Shown: in pieces, positions 1-7,800 of the stretch | Layout: each line of letters starts with the position of its first letter | How positions within the stretch are numbered: position 1 is the first letter of the stretch | NCBI GenBank assembly: GCA_947496865.1 | Contig: CANMEE010000001.1 | Span: 372,001 to 436,000, forward strand | Length of the DNA stretch: 64,000 nucleotides | Reading direction: 5' to 3' | From: an uncultured Sphingomonadaceae bacterium | GTDB taxonomy: Bacteria > Pseudomonadota > Alphaproteobacteria > Sphingomonadales > Sphingomonadaceae | Position numbers and translations under genes: made by a program | Notes under the pieces: generated by a model | Database searches by the model: none | Seen by the model: the letters and a program-made list of their open reading frames with translations, nothing else | What the model was told of the DNA's origin: nothing

Positions 1-521
1 TAGGGGATCGCGGACTCGACGCGCAGACTGCGGCCTCCGTCATGGGCGTGCTAGGCATTGGCATATTGTCAGGGCGGATTATCACTGGCGCACTACTCGA
101 CCGATTCTGGCAGGGTTTTGTGGCCTTTCCGCTGCTCTGCCTGCCAGCCATTTCCTGCTATCTCCTCCTCGGCGATACGATTGCTTTTCCGATGGCAGCG
201 CTGGCCGCTTTTCTGCTCGGCTTTGCAGCCGGTGCGGAAAGCGACCTGATCGCTTATCTCACCGGCCGCTATTTCGGCATGGCCAACTATGGAAAAATCT
301 ACGGTATGCTCTACATGCCATTTGGTTTTTTCTCAGCCTTGTCACCGATCATCTATGCCAGCGTGCGCGATAATATGGGTAGCTATGACCCGATCTTGAG
401 CGTCGCGATTTTCGGCTTTGTCATAGGCGGTGGACTGTTATTATTCCTCGGCCGCTATCCCGACAGTTTACCTGAAACCGGCCCTTCCTCCCAAGAGAAA
501 TTTGCAATGGAGCCAAGCTGA
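1..521 (+). CDS. MFS transporter, C-terminal part (truncated by window edge)
   Basis: The frame is open from the first bases of the window (reading GDRGLDAQTAAS before the first ATG at 42), so this is the 3' end of a gene that starts upstream. The sequence has the MFS half-repeat look: a helix with the GRIITGALLDRFW loop motif between two membrane segments (G-R-x-x-x-G-x-x-x-D-R), then four further hydrophobic helices and a short polar tail. It would be an inner-membrane carrier for small organic solutes. Its stop codon overlaps the ATG of the next gene by one base, so it is probably co-transcribed with the FAD oxidase and imports or exports a compound handled by that cluster. Substrate unknown. 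Confidence 0.85.
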   Translation, partial: GDRGLDAQTAASVMGVLGIGILSGRIITGALLDRFWQGFVAFPLLCLPAISCYLLLGDTIAFPMAALAAFLLGFAAGAESDLIAYLTGRYFGMANYGKIYGMLYMPFGFFSALSPIIYASVRDNMGSYDPILSVAIFGFVIGGGLLLFLGRYPDSLPETGPSSQEKFAMEPS

Positions 522-2071
522 TGGCCACGAAAGCCAATCCCACCGCAGCCCAGTATATTGCCGATAGCGGCGCAGAGGTTTTAACCGATGACGAGGCACT
601 GAATTTCTATGCCCATGATGTCTATCAGCGCGGTGCCGATCTGCTGGCTGTCGTCCGTCCGAAAGACAAGGATCAGCTGTCAGCGGCAATTGCCGCGACC
701 ACCGCGCAAAATATTCCGGTCGTCCCACGCGGCGGCGGGATGAGCTATACTGGCGGTTATACAACGACCAAAGCGGGCGCGGTATTATTTGATCTGGCGG
801 CAATGGACCGCATATTGGAGATTAACGAGACCGACATGACGGTCACCGTCGAAGCGGGTTGCACTTGGGCAAAACTTTATGAAGCCTTGGCGCCCAAAGG
901 ATTGCGCACCCCATTTTGGGGCACGTTATCCGGCCTGAAAGCCTCGATCGGCGGCGGCATGAGCCAAAATTGCTTGTTCTGGGGGTCGGGCCGTTATGGC
1001 ACCGCGGCTCAAAGCTGCATTGCGATGGAAGTGGTGCTGGCTGATGGCACGATCCTTAAAACCGGTGCGAATTTCACCCGGCCCTATGGTCCTGATTTGA
1101 CCGGGCTATTCTTGGCCGATACCGGCGCACTGGGCATGAAAGCGACGATTACGTTGCGCTTGATCCCCGAAGCCGAGGCCCATGGCTATGCAAGCTTCAC
1201 CTTTGAAAATCACAAGGATATTTTGGCGGCAATGGGCGCGATCGAACGGTCCGGCGTTTCGACGGAATGTTTTGGTTTTGACCCCAGTCTGAACGCGATT
1301 CGCATGCAGCGCGACAGCCTTGGCAGCGACGCCAAGGCGCTGGGGCAGATGATGAAGAAACAGGGCACTGTCTGGGGCGCGATCAAGGAAGGCGCAAAGG
1401 TCGTTGCCGCTGGCCGTGACTTTATGGACGAGGCGAAATTCTCTCTCCACGTATTGACTGAAGCACGCATTCAGGCAGCCGCAGATGATGATCTGAAACG
1501 CGCGCGCCAAATGGCACTGGCCAATGGCGCGACCGAGACAGAGAATACCATTCCGAAGATTATCCGTGCCAATCCGTTTGGGCCTTTGAACAGTATGCTG
1601 GGGCCGCAGGGTGAACGCTGGGCGCCGGTTCATGGCTTGCTGCCGCATAGCCGGGCGATTGCCTGTTATGATGCTATCCTCGCACTGTTCGAAAACCATC
1701 GCGAAGAGATGGATCAGCACGGCATTTTCACTGGCATATTAGTGTCGGCGGTCAGCGGATCCGGATCGATTATTGAGCCTTGTCTCTACTGGCCGGACGC
1801 ATCGAACCCCGTCCATGCGGCGACAATAGAAACTGCTCATTTCGCCCAGCTACCGACACTGGAAAGCAATGCTGAATCGTGGGCATTGACGCAAAAGTTG
1901 AAGCAAGCGCTGGTTGATCTGTTCCACGATCATGGCGCGGCCCATTTACAAATAGCCAAAACCTATCGCTATCGCGACAGCCTTGACCCTGCCGCCGATG
2001 CTTTGCTGCAGGATTTGAAAAAAACCGTTGATCCAAAGGGCCTTATGAATCCCGGATCGCTGGGCTTATAG
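521..2071 (+). CDS. FAD-binding oxidoreductase, VAO/PCMH (GlcD-like) type
   Basis: Protein of 516 aa. The N-terminal FAD_binding_4 (PCMH) domain, about residues 40-215, has the characteristic VVPRGGGMSYTGG segment and a GxLSGLKASIGGGMSQN pyrophosphate-binding loop. The C-terminal half is the substrate cap and ends in the family's VDPKGLMNPGSLGL motif, which packs on the flavin. Members oxidise hydroxy acids, alcohols or alkylphenols (glycolate oxidase D, vanillyl-alcohol oxidase, 4-cresol dehydrogenase). The substrate here cannot be read from sequence. The start overlaps the stop of the transporter by one base, and the next gene follows after 6 bp, so it sits in a five-gene plus-strand operon ending at 4832. 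Confidence 0.88.
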   Translation: MATKANPTAAQYIADSGAEVLTDDEALNFYAHDVYQRGADLLAVVRPKDKDQLSAAIAATTAQNIPVVPRGGGMSYTGGYTTTKAGAVLFDLAAMDRILEINETDMTVTVEAGCTWAKLYEALAPKGLRTPFWGTLSGLKASIGGGMSQNCLFWGSGRYGTAAQSCIAMEVVLADGTILKTGANFTRPYGPDLTGLFLADTGALGMKATITLRLIPEAEAHGYASFTFENHKDILAAMGAIERSGVSTECFGFDPSLNAIRMQRDSLGSDAKALGQMMKKQGTVWGAIKEGAKVVAAGRDFMDEAKFSLHVLTEARIQAAADDDLKRARQMALANGATETENTIPKIIRANPFGPLNSMLGPQGERWAPVHGLLPHSRAIACYDAILALFENHREEMDQHGIFTGILVSAVSGSGSIIEPCLYWPDASNPVHAATIETAHFAQLPTLESNAESWALTQKLKQALVDLFHDHGAAHLQIAKTYRYRDSLDPAADALLQDLKKTVDPKGLMNPGSLGL

Positions 2072-2077
2072 AACGCG

Positions 2078-3232
2078 GTGGATTTTGACCGCAGACAGAT
2101 GATGGCCGCAACGCTCTGCGCCGCTACCGCATCCCCCGTTTTCGCCAAGACCGGAAAATATGATAAAGACAAAACCATGACCGAAACAAAAAACTACGCC
2201 GCCGTCGCGATGCAATTGGCGGCGCGCTCGATTGAAAAAACGCCCGACAAAGCCACTGCCCGCGCGCAAATGCTGGCGATGATTGGCGAGATCGAGACCA
2301 AGATCCGCTCCGCCACGATCTTCATCCAGCAATATGGCGGCAGTCCAGTCAAGCTGGTGGTATTGCCGGAATATCTGCTGACCAGCTATCCCGGGCGCAT
2401 TTCCATCCCCGATTTTGCCGACAAGGCTGCGCTGGAAGTCGATGGCCCGGAATATGACGCGCTCGGCGCAACGGCGCAGCGGCTGAAAATGTTCATTGCC
2501 GGCAATGCCTATGAAGTCGACGCCAATTTTCCCGGCCTCTATTTTCAGGCGAGTTTCGTGGTCGCGCCATCGGGCGATGTCGTTTTGCGTTACCGCCGGC
2601 TCAATTCGATGTTCGCGCCAACGCCGCATGATGTCTGGACGAAATATCTCGATATTTACGGCCTCGACGGCGTTTTCCCCGTCGCCAAAACAGAGATTGG
2701 CAATCTCTCGGCCATTGCTTCAGAAGAAATACTCTATCCCGAAATCGCCCGCGCCCATGCGCTGCGCGGCGCCGAAGTTTTCGTGCATAGCTCGTCGGAA
2801 ATCGGATCGCCGCTCGATACGCCCAAGGATATCGGCAAGCGCGCCCGGGCGCAGGAAAATATGGCCTATGTCGTTTCCGCCAATACAGCCGGCATAGAGA
2901 ACACCACGTTACCGCTGGCCTCGGCGGACGGCAACAGCATGGTGGTGGACTATAAGGGACGGGTGATGGCAGAATCGAATAGCGGCGAGACTTTCACCGC
3001 TTTTGCCGATATCGATCTAGCCGCACTGCGCGCTGCACGCCGCAAACCGGCCATGACCAATTTCCTTGCCCGCCAGCGGCTGGAGCTTTTTGCAGCCACT
3101 TATGGTAATTTGTCCGTACAAAAAGCCGATGGCTTGATCGAGGTCAATGACGTTAAGACCCCGGACCGCGATTATTTCCTGCGCACTCAGGAAGAAACAA
3201 TAGAGCGCATGATAAAGGAGGGCTTGATATGA
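2078..3232 (+). CDS. Nitrilase-superfamily protein with substituted catalytic residues
   Basis: The carbon-nitrogen hydrolase fold is recognisable over residues 40-370: the Glu region LVVLPEYLLTSYPG (E98), the RYRRLN segment, and a LSAIASEEILYPE segment followed by GAEVFVHSSSE. The family normally uses Glu-Lys-Cys. Here the Lys position is Arg174 and the Cys position aligns with Ser215 (seven residues before the Glu of PE), so ordinary amidase or nitrilase chemistry is doubtful. The longest start is GTG 2078, giving FDRRQMM followed by a hydrophobic stretch ending in PVFA, a Tat-like signal. An internal ATG at 2177 would give a cytoplasmic protein. The stop overlaps the next gene by four bases. 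Confidence 0.8.
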   Translation: MDFDRRQMMAATLCAATASPVFAKTGKYDKDKTMTETKNYAAVAMQLAARSIEKTPDKATARAQMLAMIGEIETKIRSATIFIQQYGGSPVKLVVLPEYLLTSYPGRISIPDFADKAALEVDGPEYDALGATAQRLKMFIAGNAYEVDANFPGLYFQASFVVAPSGDVVLRYRRLNSMFAPTPHDVWTKYLDIYGLDGVFPVAKTEIGNLSAIASEEILYPEIARAHALRGAEVFVHSSSEIGSPLDTPKDIGKRARAQENMAYVVSANTAGIENTTLPLASADGNSMVVDYKGRVMAESNSGETFTAFADIDLAALRAARRKPAMTNFLARQRLELFAATYGNLSVQKADGLIEVNDVKTPDRDYFLRTQEETIERMIKEGLI

Positions 3233-4473
3233 GCAACACCACACCGACCGAGCAAAAACTCGACGTCGCACCGCCCTATAATGCGGTAGCAAAGCATGGC
3301 GTATCGCCAATCGCGTCCCATGATGAAATAGCGCGTTTTGACTTTCTCGCCAATTTCAACAAGTTCATGGCGACCGCGCTTAGTCCCGGCAACAAGCTGG
3401 CCTATGACCAACGGGCCCTGCCCGCCTTTCTAAAGGAACATGGCCGCGAGCCGAAGGATCGCTTCGAAATTCGCCACGCGATGAATGATGACCCGTTCCA
3501 CAAATTCTGGTCCGCGCTCAAGCGCAATTCCATGGAAATGCGCCAGCAAAATGGCCGCGCTATCGTACTACGCCAGATTGACGAGCTGAACGCCAAAGCC
3601 CGGCAATATAATGAAGGCCGCGATACGCTCGAACTCAATCCCGATATCGCAGTCCCCCGCTATCAGTCGGCCGTCGATATTCACTGCATGCCCGGCAGCT
3701 ATCATGGCGAGGAATTGCCGGGAGATATATCTGCTGGCGCCAATTATGATTGCGGGATTTTTGCCACAACCGGGGGTGGCCTAGGCGCCCTAACTGACGG
3801 TGGTGGACAGGCGCTGGTCGACTGGATCAAGAAGGAGCGACCGGGCTGGGAACCGCGCCGGGTGCTCGATATCGGCACAACGGTGGGCCATAATATTGTT
3901 CCGCTGGCACTCGCTTTTCCCAATTGCGAGTTCATCGCGATCGATACGGCCGCCCCAATTTTGCGCTATGCCCACGCCCGCGCGCAGTCGCTAGGCGCGA
4001 CCAATATCAAATTTATTCAGGCCAATGCCGAAAACCTGTCCCGCTGGGATGACGGAAGCTTTGACTGGGTACAAACCACCATGTTCCTGCATGAAACCAG
4101 TGGAAAAGCTCTACCCAAGATCATTGCCGAAGGCTATCGCGTGCTCGCCGATAATGGCTTGATGCTGCATCTGGAACAGCCGGAATATTCCGACGCCATG
4201 CCTCTGTTCGAGCAGTTTTTGCGGGACTGGGATGCGTTTAACAATAATGAACCATTCTGGTCTTCGATGCACGCGCTCGACATGAAAACGGTGATGACGG
4301 ATGCCGGATTTGATCGGCAAGAACTTTTCGAAAGCGGTGTCCGCGCGGTCGTGGATCGGGAGATTTTCCCCGAAGCACCAACCGGCGAGGATGAAGACCA
4401 TGGCCGTGCTGCTTACTGGCATGCCTATGGTGCATGGAAAAATGCCGATAAGATGCAGGAGGCCGCAGAATGA
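3229..4473 (+). CDS. Class I SAM-dependent methyltransferase with N-terminal helical domain
   Basis: Protein of 414 aa. Residues 1-150 form a mostly helical extension with an AYDQRALPAF segment; then comes an MPGSY motif (154-158) and a Rossmann methyltransferase domain with motif I DIGTTVGHN (214-222), the acidic end of beta2 (AIDTA), a DGSFDWV motif and a GYRVLADNGLMLHLE motif. It is clearly paralogous to the product of 7797-8984: both share the AYDxRAxPAF segment, MPGSY and the whole catalytic domain. Start and stop overlap the flanking genes by four bases each (ATGA). The gene downstream is a small FDDP protein, as at the second locus, so the two proteins probably work together. Methyl acceptor unknown. 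Confidence 0.82.
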   Translation: MSNTTPTEQKLDVAPPYNAVAKHGVSPIASHDEIARFDFLANFNKFMATALSPGNKLAYDQRALPAFLKEHGREPKDRFEIRHAMNDDPFHKFWSALKRNSMEMRQQNGRAIVLRQIDELNAKARQYNEGRDTLELNPDIAVPRYQSAVDIHCMPGSYHGEELPGDISAGANYDCGIFATTGGGLGALTDGGGQALVDWIKKERPGWEPRRVLDIGTTVGHNIVPLALAFPNCEFIAIDTAAPILRYAHARAQSLGATNIKFIQANAENLSRWDDGSFDWVQTTMFLHETSGKALPKIIAEGYRVLADNGLMLHLEQPEYSDAMPLFEQFLRDWDAFNNNEPFWSSMHALDMKTVMTDAGFDRQELFESGVRAVVDREIFPEAPTGEDEDHGRAAYWHAYGAWKNADKMQEAAE

Positions 4474-4832
4474 CCGACACCCCTTTCGACTGGATGGCAG
4501 CGGCGAACAAAAAGGCAAAAGGCAAACGACCGGAATATTTTGACGATCCCGAAGACGAACGGATGTTGTCGATCTTGATGGCCGTAGTTGGCGAAGTGTC
4601 TGTGCTCCGCGAACGCATGGATACGGTCGAACGCCTGCTCGACGCCAAAGGGACAATCAACCGCGCGGATATTGAAAGCTACACGCCTGACAAACAGGCT
4701 GCTTACGAACGCGGCGCAATGATCCGTGAATATATCTACCGGGTCATGCGCGGCCCGCATCAGATGGTGCAGGAACTCGAACAAAGCGAGCCGCCCGTAG
4801 AAGAAGTCAGCCGGGAGCTAAAGGAAATCTAA
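4470..4832 (+). CDS. Small FDDP-motif protein, partner of the upstream methyltransferase
   Basis: Protein of 120 aa with no family I can name. It is charged, predicted largely helical, and has no signal peptide or membrane span. A YFDDPEDERM segment (FDDP at 24-27) is followed by an amphipathic helix containing a run of Glu and Arg (EVSVLRERMDTVERLL). The small gene at 7519-7800 has the matching FFDDPGMDRF segment and helix (EMWVQEERLMALE), so the two are paralogues. Each follows a paralogous methyltransferase with a four-base overlap. A role as accessory or regulatory subunit of the methyltransferase is inference from this repeated pairing. Confidence 0.7.
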   Translation: MTDTPFDWMAAANKKAKGKRPEYFDDPEDERMLSILMAVVGEVSVLRERMDTVERLLDAKGTINRADIESYTPDKQAAYERGAMIREYIYRVMRGPHQMVQELEQSEPPVEEVSRELKEI

Positions 4833-4869
4833 AGGCTGCGCAGTTGTGCGCTATCACTTGGCGTTAGTC

Positions 4870-4922
4870 CTGAGCCCGTCGAAGGACGCCTAAAGACAAT
4901 AGACGCACTTCGACAGCCTCAG
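4870..4922. repeat. REP-like inverted repeat between convergent genes
   Basis: CTGAGCCCGTCGAAG (4870-4884) and CTTCGACAGCCTCAG (4908-4922) are inverted copies, complementary at 13 of 15 positions, with a 23-base loop. The left arm also lies inside GTCCT...AGGAC. Sequences of this type are frequent extragenic repeats in sphingomonads. It sits in the 149-bp gap between two convergent genes, where such elements often act as transcript ends. Confidence 0.6.
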
Positions 4923-4981
4923 CGCTAAGGGTTGAGTAAAAATAGCATTGGCCGAGCGACCACTGTCATTCCTTCGCGCCA

Positions 4982-5674
4982 TCAAAACGGTTTGACCGCG
5001 CCTAGAAAGCATACGCCGGAAATGGTGATCCAATAGATGTAGGCGGCGAAGCGTGCCTGACCAATTTCCCGTTCCAGCGCCGCTTCTTCCGCCGCATTGG
5101 GGCCCATGGCCAATATCCGAAAGCGCGCTGTCCAACGGCGCATGACGAGGCGCAGGAATAAGCCAATGCAGAGCGCAAAGGCATAAAGCCCTATTTTCGC
5201 AGGATACCAGTGATTGCCTTCCCCGGAGATGATCGGCCCGCTGCCGCCGAAAGCCATGAATGCAACAAGGAACAAGGCCGCAATCAGAGGATAACGCAGC
5301 CACTCTTCCAGCTTCGTTACCGTCACGCCGATATCCGTTTCCCGCTTGATAAAGGCAGTCCATGTCATCGCCAACCAAACCGCAAAAAACAGCCACATCC
5401 ACCAGATTCCTGCGCCATCCAGAAACGGAACGAAGCCATAAATTTTGCCCATATGCAGGCCGAGCGGTAACAGTAAGACAATCCCCGTTCGGGCCAATAT
5501 ATCAATCCGGTAGGCGGTTTCCATATGCCGCCGCCGCTCTTCCAGCGACAGCTCGCGATTGGTGACATTATAGCTGGTCTGGAACACGCCCCATTCGCCG
5601 CCCAGCCAATAGACCATCGCCAAAATATGCACCCAACGCAAAATACTCAGTTCATTTGCAGTCAGAAATTCCAT
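4982..5674 (-). CDS. Polytopic membrane protein, function unknown
   Basis: About 230 aa from ATG 5674, chosen because GGGAGGG lies eight bases upstream; an in-frame GTG at 5683 is less likely. At least five hydrophobic helices are visible. The first contains LRWVHILAMVYWLGGEW, with His and Met/Trp residues reminiscent of haem- or copper-associated membrane proteins (CopD-like, urate-oxidase membrane-domain-like), but I cannot assign a family. It is divergent from the 5785 gene, and a perfect 18-bp palindrome (5713-5730) lies between them, so it is probably controlled with the catabolic island. The 3' end faces the REP-like repeat. Confidence 0.65.
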   Translation of the reverse strand: MEFLTANELSILRWVHILAMVYWLGGEWGVFQTSYNVTNRELSLEERRRHMETAYRIDILARTGIVLLLPLGLHMGKIYGFVPFLDGAGIWWMWLFFAVWLAMTWTAFIKRETDIGVTVTKLEEWLRYPLIAALFLVAFMAFGGSGPIISGEGNHWYPAKIGLYAFALCIGLFLRLVMRRWTARFRILAMGPNAAEEAALEREIGQARFAAYIYWITISGVCFLGAVKPF

Positions 5675-5712
5675 TATTTGCACCCTCCCAGACCGTAAAA
5701 ACTCCTTGCTTC

Positions 5713-5730
5713 AATTTGTCCGGACAAATT
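5713..5730. promoter_or_regulatory. Perfect palindromic operator, TTGTC-NN-GACAA type
   Basis: AATTTGTCCGGACAAATT is a perfect 18-bp palindrome in the divergent gap between 5674 (minus start) and 5785 (plus start). Sixteen of its bases recur exactly at 12957-12972 in another divergent promoter. TTGTnnnnACAA fits the general pattern of FadR/GntR-family operators. The cognate regulator is not identified. Confidence 0.75.
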
Positions 5731-5784
5731 CTTCTTGGCAAGAGAAAAATGCACTGGCATGAAGAAAGACAAGGAGAAAACAGG

Positions 5785-6513
5785 ATGAAGCACCGCATTA
5801 TCGAAGGCCGTCTGGAATATACGTCGCGCAAACCGGAAATGGCCGGGCAAAATCGCGGGTTTGAAACCTTCATGTTTACCCATCACGGGGACGGCAAAGT
5901 GATTATGCGGGCCCATTGTGAAATCTATGAGCCAGAGCCTATGGTGATGCGGGATATCATCTATGCAATGGATGGGAACAAGCAGCCCACTGACCTTCAT
6001 GTACATTTGACTATCGGGGACGCGTTCATGGGCACCGGCTGGATGCATTTTGACGGGAACGATATCACCATGGAAAGCTATGGCCCTTCCATCGGTCGGC
6101 TTTCCCAGAAAGTGGAGGCAGAGCTTCCGATGACCGGCTTTGGAACCCATCCAATTGTTTCAGACGGCTATATGCTCTCAACGATGGAGTGGGAGGAAGG
6201 GCAAGCCCGCTTGCTCAATTGCTATCTACCCTCGCCCGATCATCGGGGAGCAACACCGCCGCAAATCGCGCAGGTCAAGATCGGGGCGGTTTATATTGGC
6301 AAGGAAGAAGTGACCGTTCCCGCCGGAACCTTCCAGTGCAAACATCTGCAATTTGTCGACGATGCCAGCATTGTGCCGGGAACCGGCGGCATGGCGGGCG
6401 AACATCCCGCCTATGATGTTTGGATTACCGATGATGAAGACGGGATATTCGTGCAGGGCGGCGTCGGTGGCTATATGATGACCTGGTACGAACTGGTCGA
6501 ACTCAAACGGTAA
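5785..6513 (+). CDS. Uncharacterised protein, DUF3108-like C-terminal half
   Basis: 242 aa from ATG 5785, chosen over an in-frame upstream start because AAGGAG lies eight bases before it and the palindromic operator sits further upstream. The protein is beta-rich and soluble with no signal peptide. The second half (EEVTVPAGTFQCKHLQF, then a DVWITDD segment and TWYELVELK) resembles DUF3108-type beta sheets, in which a VPAGTF turn and a VW strand are typical. The first half reads like a lipid- or ligand-binding barrel (THHGDGKVIMRAHCEI). Function unknown. Its 3' end overlaps that of the convergent alcohol dehydrogenase gene by 11 bases. Confidence 0.6.
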   Translation: MKHRIIEGRLEYTSRKPEMAGQNRGFETFMFTHHGDGKVIMRAHCEIYEPEPMVMRDIIYAMDGNKQPTDLHVHLTIGDAFMGTGWMHFDGNDITMESYGPSIGRLSQKVEAELPMTGFGTHPIVSDGYMLSTMEWEEGQARLLNCYLPSPDHRGATPPQIAQVKIGAVYIGKEEVTVPAGTFQCKHLQFVDDASIVPGTGGMAGEHPAYDVWITDDEDGIFVQGGVGGYMMTWYELVELKR

Positions 6514-7522
6514 TCATGACCTTGCCCATATGACTGCCGCTTTCCAGATGCGTGAAAGCTTTGGGCGCATCGCCAAAGTCAAAGACGCTTTCGACCAGCA
6601 GCTCGATATCATTTTGCGCGACCACATTCAGCGCCTGTTGCAACATTGCGCGATTCCCGGATGCGATGCCCTTGATAGCGATATTCTTGCCAATAATTGC
6701 GCCCTGACTGGCGCTGGATTGATCTTGAGGGGTCCCGGAAAGCGCGCCTAGAGTGCCTATCCGCGCATTGACGGCACAAGCCGCGACGGTTTCTCCCATC
6801 GCCGGAAAGCCCAATGTGTCGGCAACCACATCTGCTCCCCGACCTCCGGTGGCTTCCAGCAAAGCAGCCGCCCAGTCCGGCCGGTCGCGATAATTAATGC
6901 CGAAGTCCGCGCCCATATCCTTTGCGCGCGACAGCTTTTCATCGCTCGATGATGTGATCGCAAAATCCATGCCCATGGCCTTGGCCAGTTGTAGTGTGAA
7001 TATCGATACACCGCCGGTACCTTGCGCGAGCACAAGGTCCCCCGGCTTGGCATCGCCAAAAGCGATCATCGCATGCCAGACTGTGCTGCCAACGACCGAA
7101 AAGGTTGCCGCACTGCTGTCACTGACATTGTCAGGCACCACGATAGCGGCATTGACCGGCAATATGATTTTCTCAGCCAGCCAGCCATTTGCCGTCACGC
7201 CAAGGTCTTTGCCGAAAACGGCAAAACTATAGGCTCCATCCAGCCAAGTGGCGAAATGCGGCGCCATCACGCGCATGCCGACTTCTAGTCCGGCAACATC
7301 CGCACCTACTGCGTCAATCACGCCAACACCATCGGACAGGGGCACGCGATCCTCGGGCAAGTCTGTGCCATAGTCACCGCGCAACACCATCAGGTCACGA
7401 TAGTTGAGACCCGCTGCGGAAACCTTGACCAGAATTTCTCCGGGGCCAGGCTGCGGTTCCGGATGATCGGCCAGTTGCAGTCCGCCAATGCCGGTCCGTG
7501 ATCCGATTTTCCATGCCTTCAT
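6503..7522 (-). CDS. MDR-family NAD(P)-dependent alcohol dehydrogenase / quinone oxidoreductase
   Basis: 339 aa. The N-terminal GroES-like domain carries the PGPGEILVKVSAAGLNYRDLMVLRG signature, and the C-terminal Rossmann domain the AQGTGGVSIFTLQLAKAMG motif and a GRGADVVADTLG strand. The zinc-ligand Cys/His pattern of classical ADH is not evident (NYRD replaces the usual C-x-T/S-D), which suggests a zinc-independent quinone-oxidoreductase-like or enoyl-reductase-like member. It is the last gene of a seven-gene minus-strand operon, and its start overlaps the FDDP gene by four bases. An aldehyde dehydrogenase is encoded in the same operon. Confidence 0.85.
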   Translation of the reverse strand: MKAWKIGSRTGIGGLQLADHPEPQPGPGEILVKVSAAGLNYRDLMVLRGDYGTDLPEDRVPLSDGVGVIDAVGADVAGLEVGMRVMAPHFATWLDGAYSFAVFGKDLGVTANGWLAEKIILPVNAAIVVPDNVSDSSAATFSVVGSTVWHAMIAFGDAKPGDLVLAQGTGGVSIFTLQLAKAMGMDFAITSSSDEKLSRAKDMGADFGINYRDRPDWAAALLEATGGRGADVVADTLGFPAMGETVAACAVNARIGTLGALSGTPQDQSSASQGAIIGKNIAIKGIASGNRAMLQQALNVVAQNDIELLVESVFDFGDAPKAFTHLESGSHMGKVMITV

Positions 7523-7800
7523 GCGTCGTCACTCCTTTGTTCACGCAATGGCGCAAAAATACGATCAATAAATTCTTTCAGCTTCACTTCGCGATCAGCC
7601 TCGGAGGCTTGCAACCCTTCGAGCGCCATTAGCCGCTCTTCCTGAACCCACATTTCCTGCGCCATATTCATGACGACTGCGACAAAGCGGTCCATGCCGG
7701 GGTCGTCGAAAAATTGCGGCTTGCCGTCCGGACCGTAAATTTCCTTTGGCGTATCATCGGGTTTGAAGGCTGGACCAAGATTGTCAGTTTTCAAGTTCAT
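7519..7800 (-). CDS. Small FDDP-motif protein, second copy
   Basis: 93 aa from ATG 7800, which overlaps the methyltransferase stop in an ATGA arrangement; a longer in-frame start at 7827 would lie inside that gene. FFDDPGMDRF (FDDP at 31-34) is followed by a predicted amphipathic helix rich in Met and Glu (VVMNMAQEMWVQEERLMALE) and a charged C-terminal helix. It is paralogous to the 4470-4832 product, though the C-terminal part differs. No known family recognised. Its placement after a methyltransferase in both copies implies a shared functional unit. Confidence 0.7.
   Translation of the reverse strand: MNLKTDNLGPAFKPDDTPKEIYGPDGKPQFFDDPGMDRFVAVVMNMAQEMWVQEERLMALEGLQASEADREVKLKEFIDRIFAPLREQRSDDA

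Noticed and set aside
1106..1720. Minus-strand open frame of about 200 codons within the FAD oxidase gene
   Set aside because: Low-complexity, Arg/Gln-rich composition typical of an antisense shadow.
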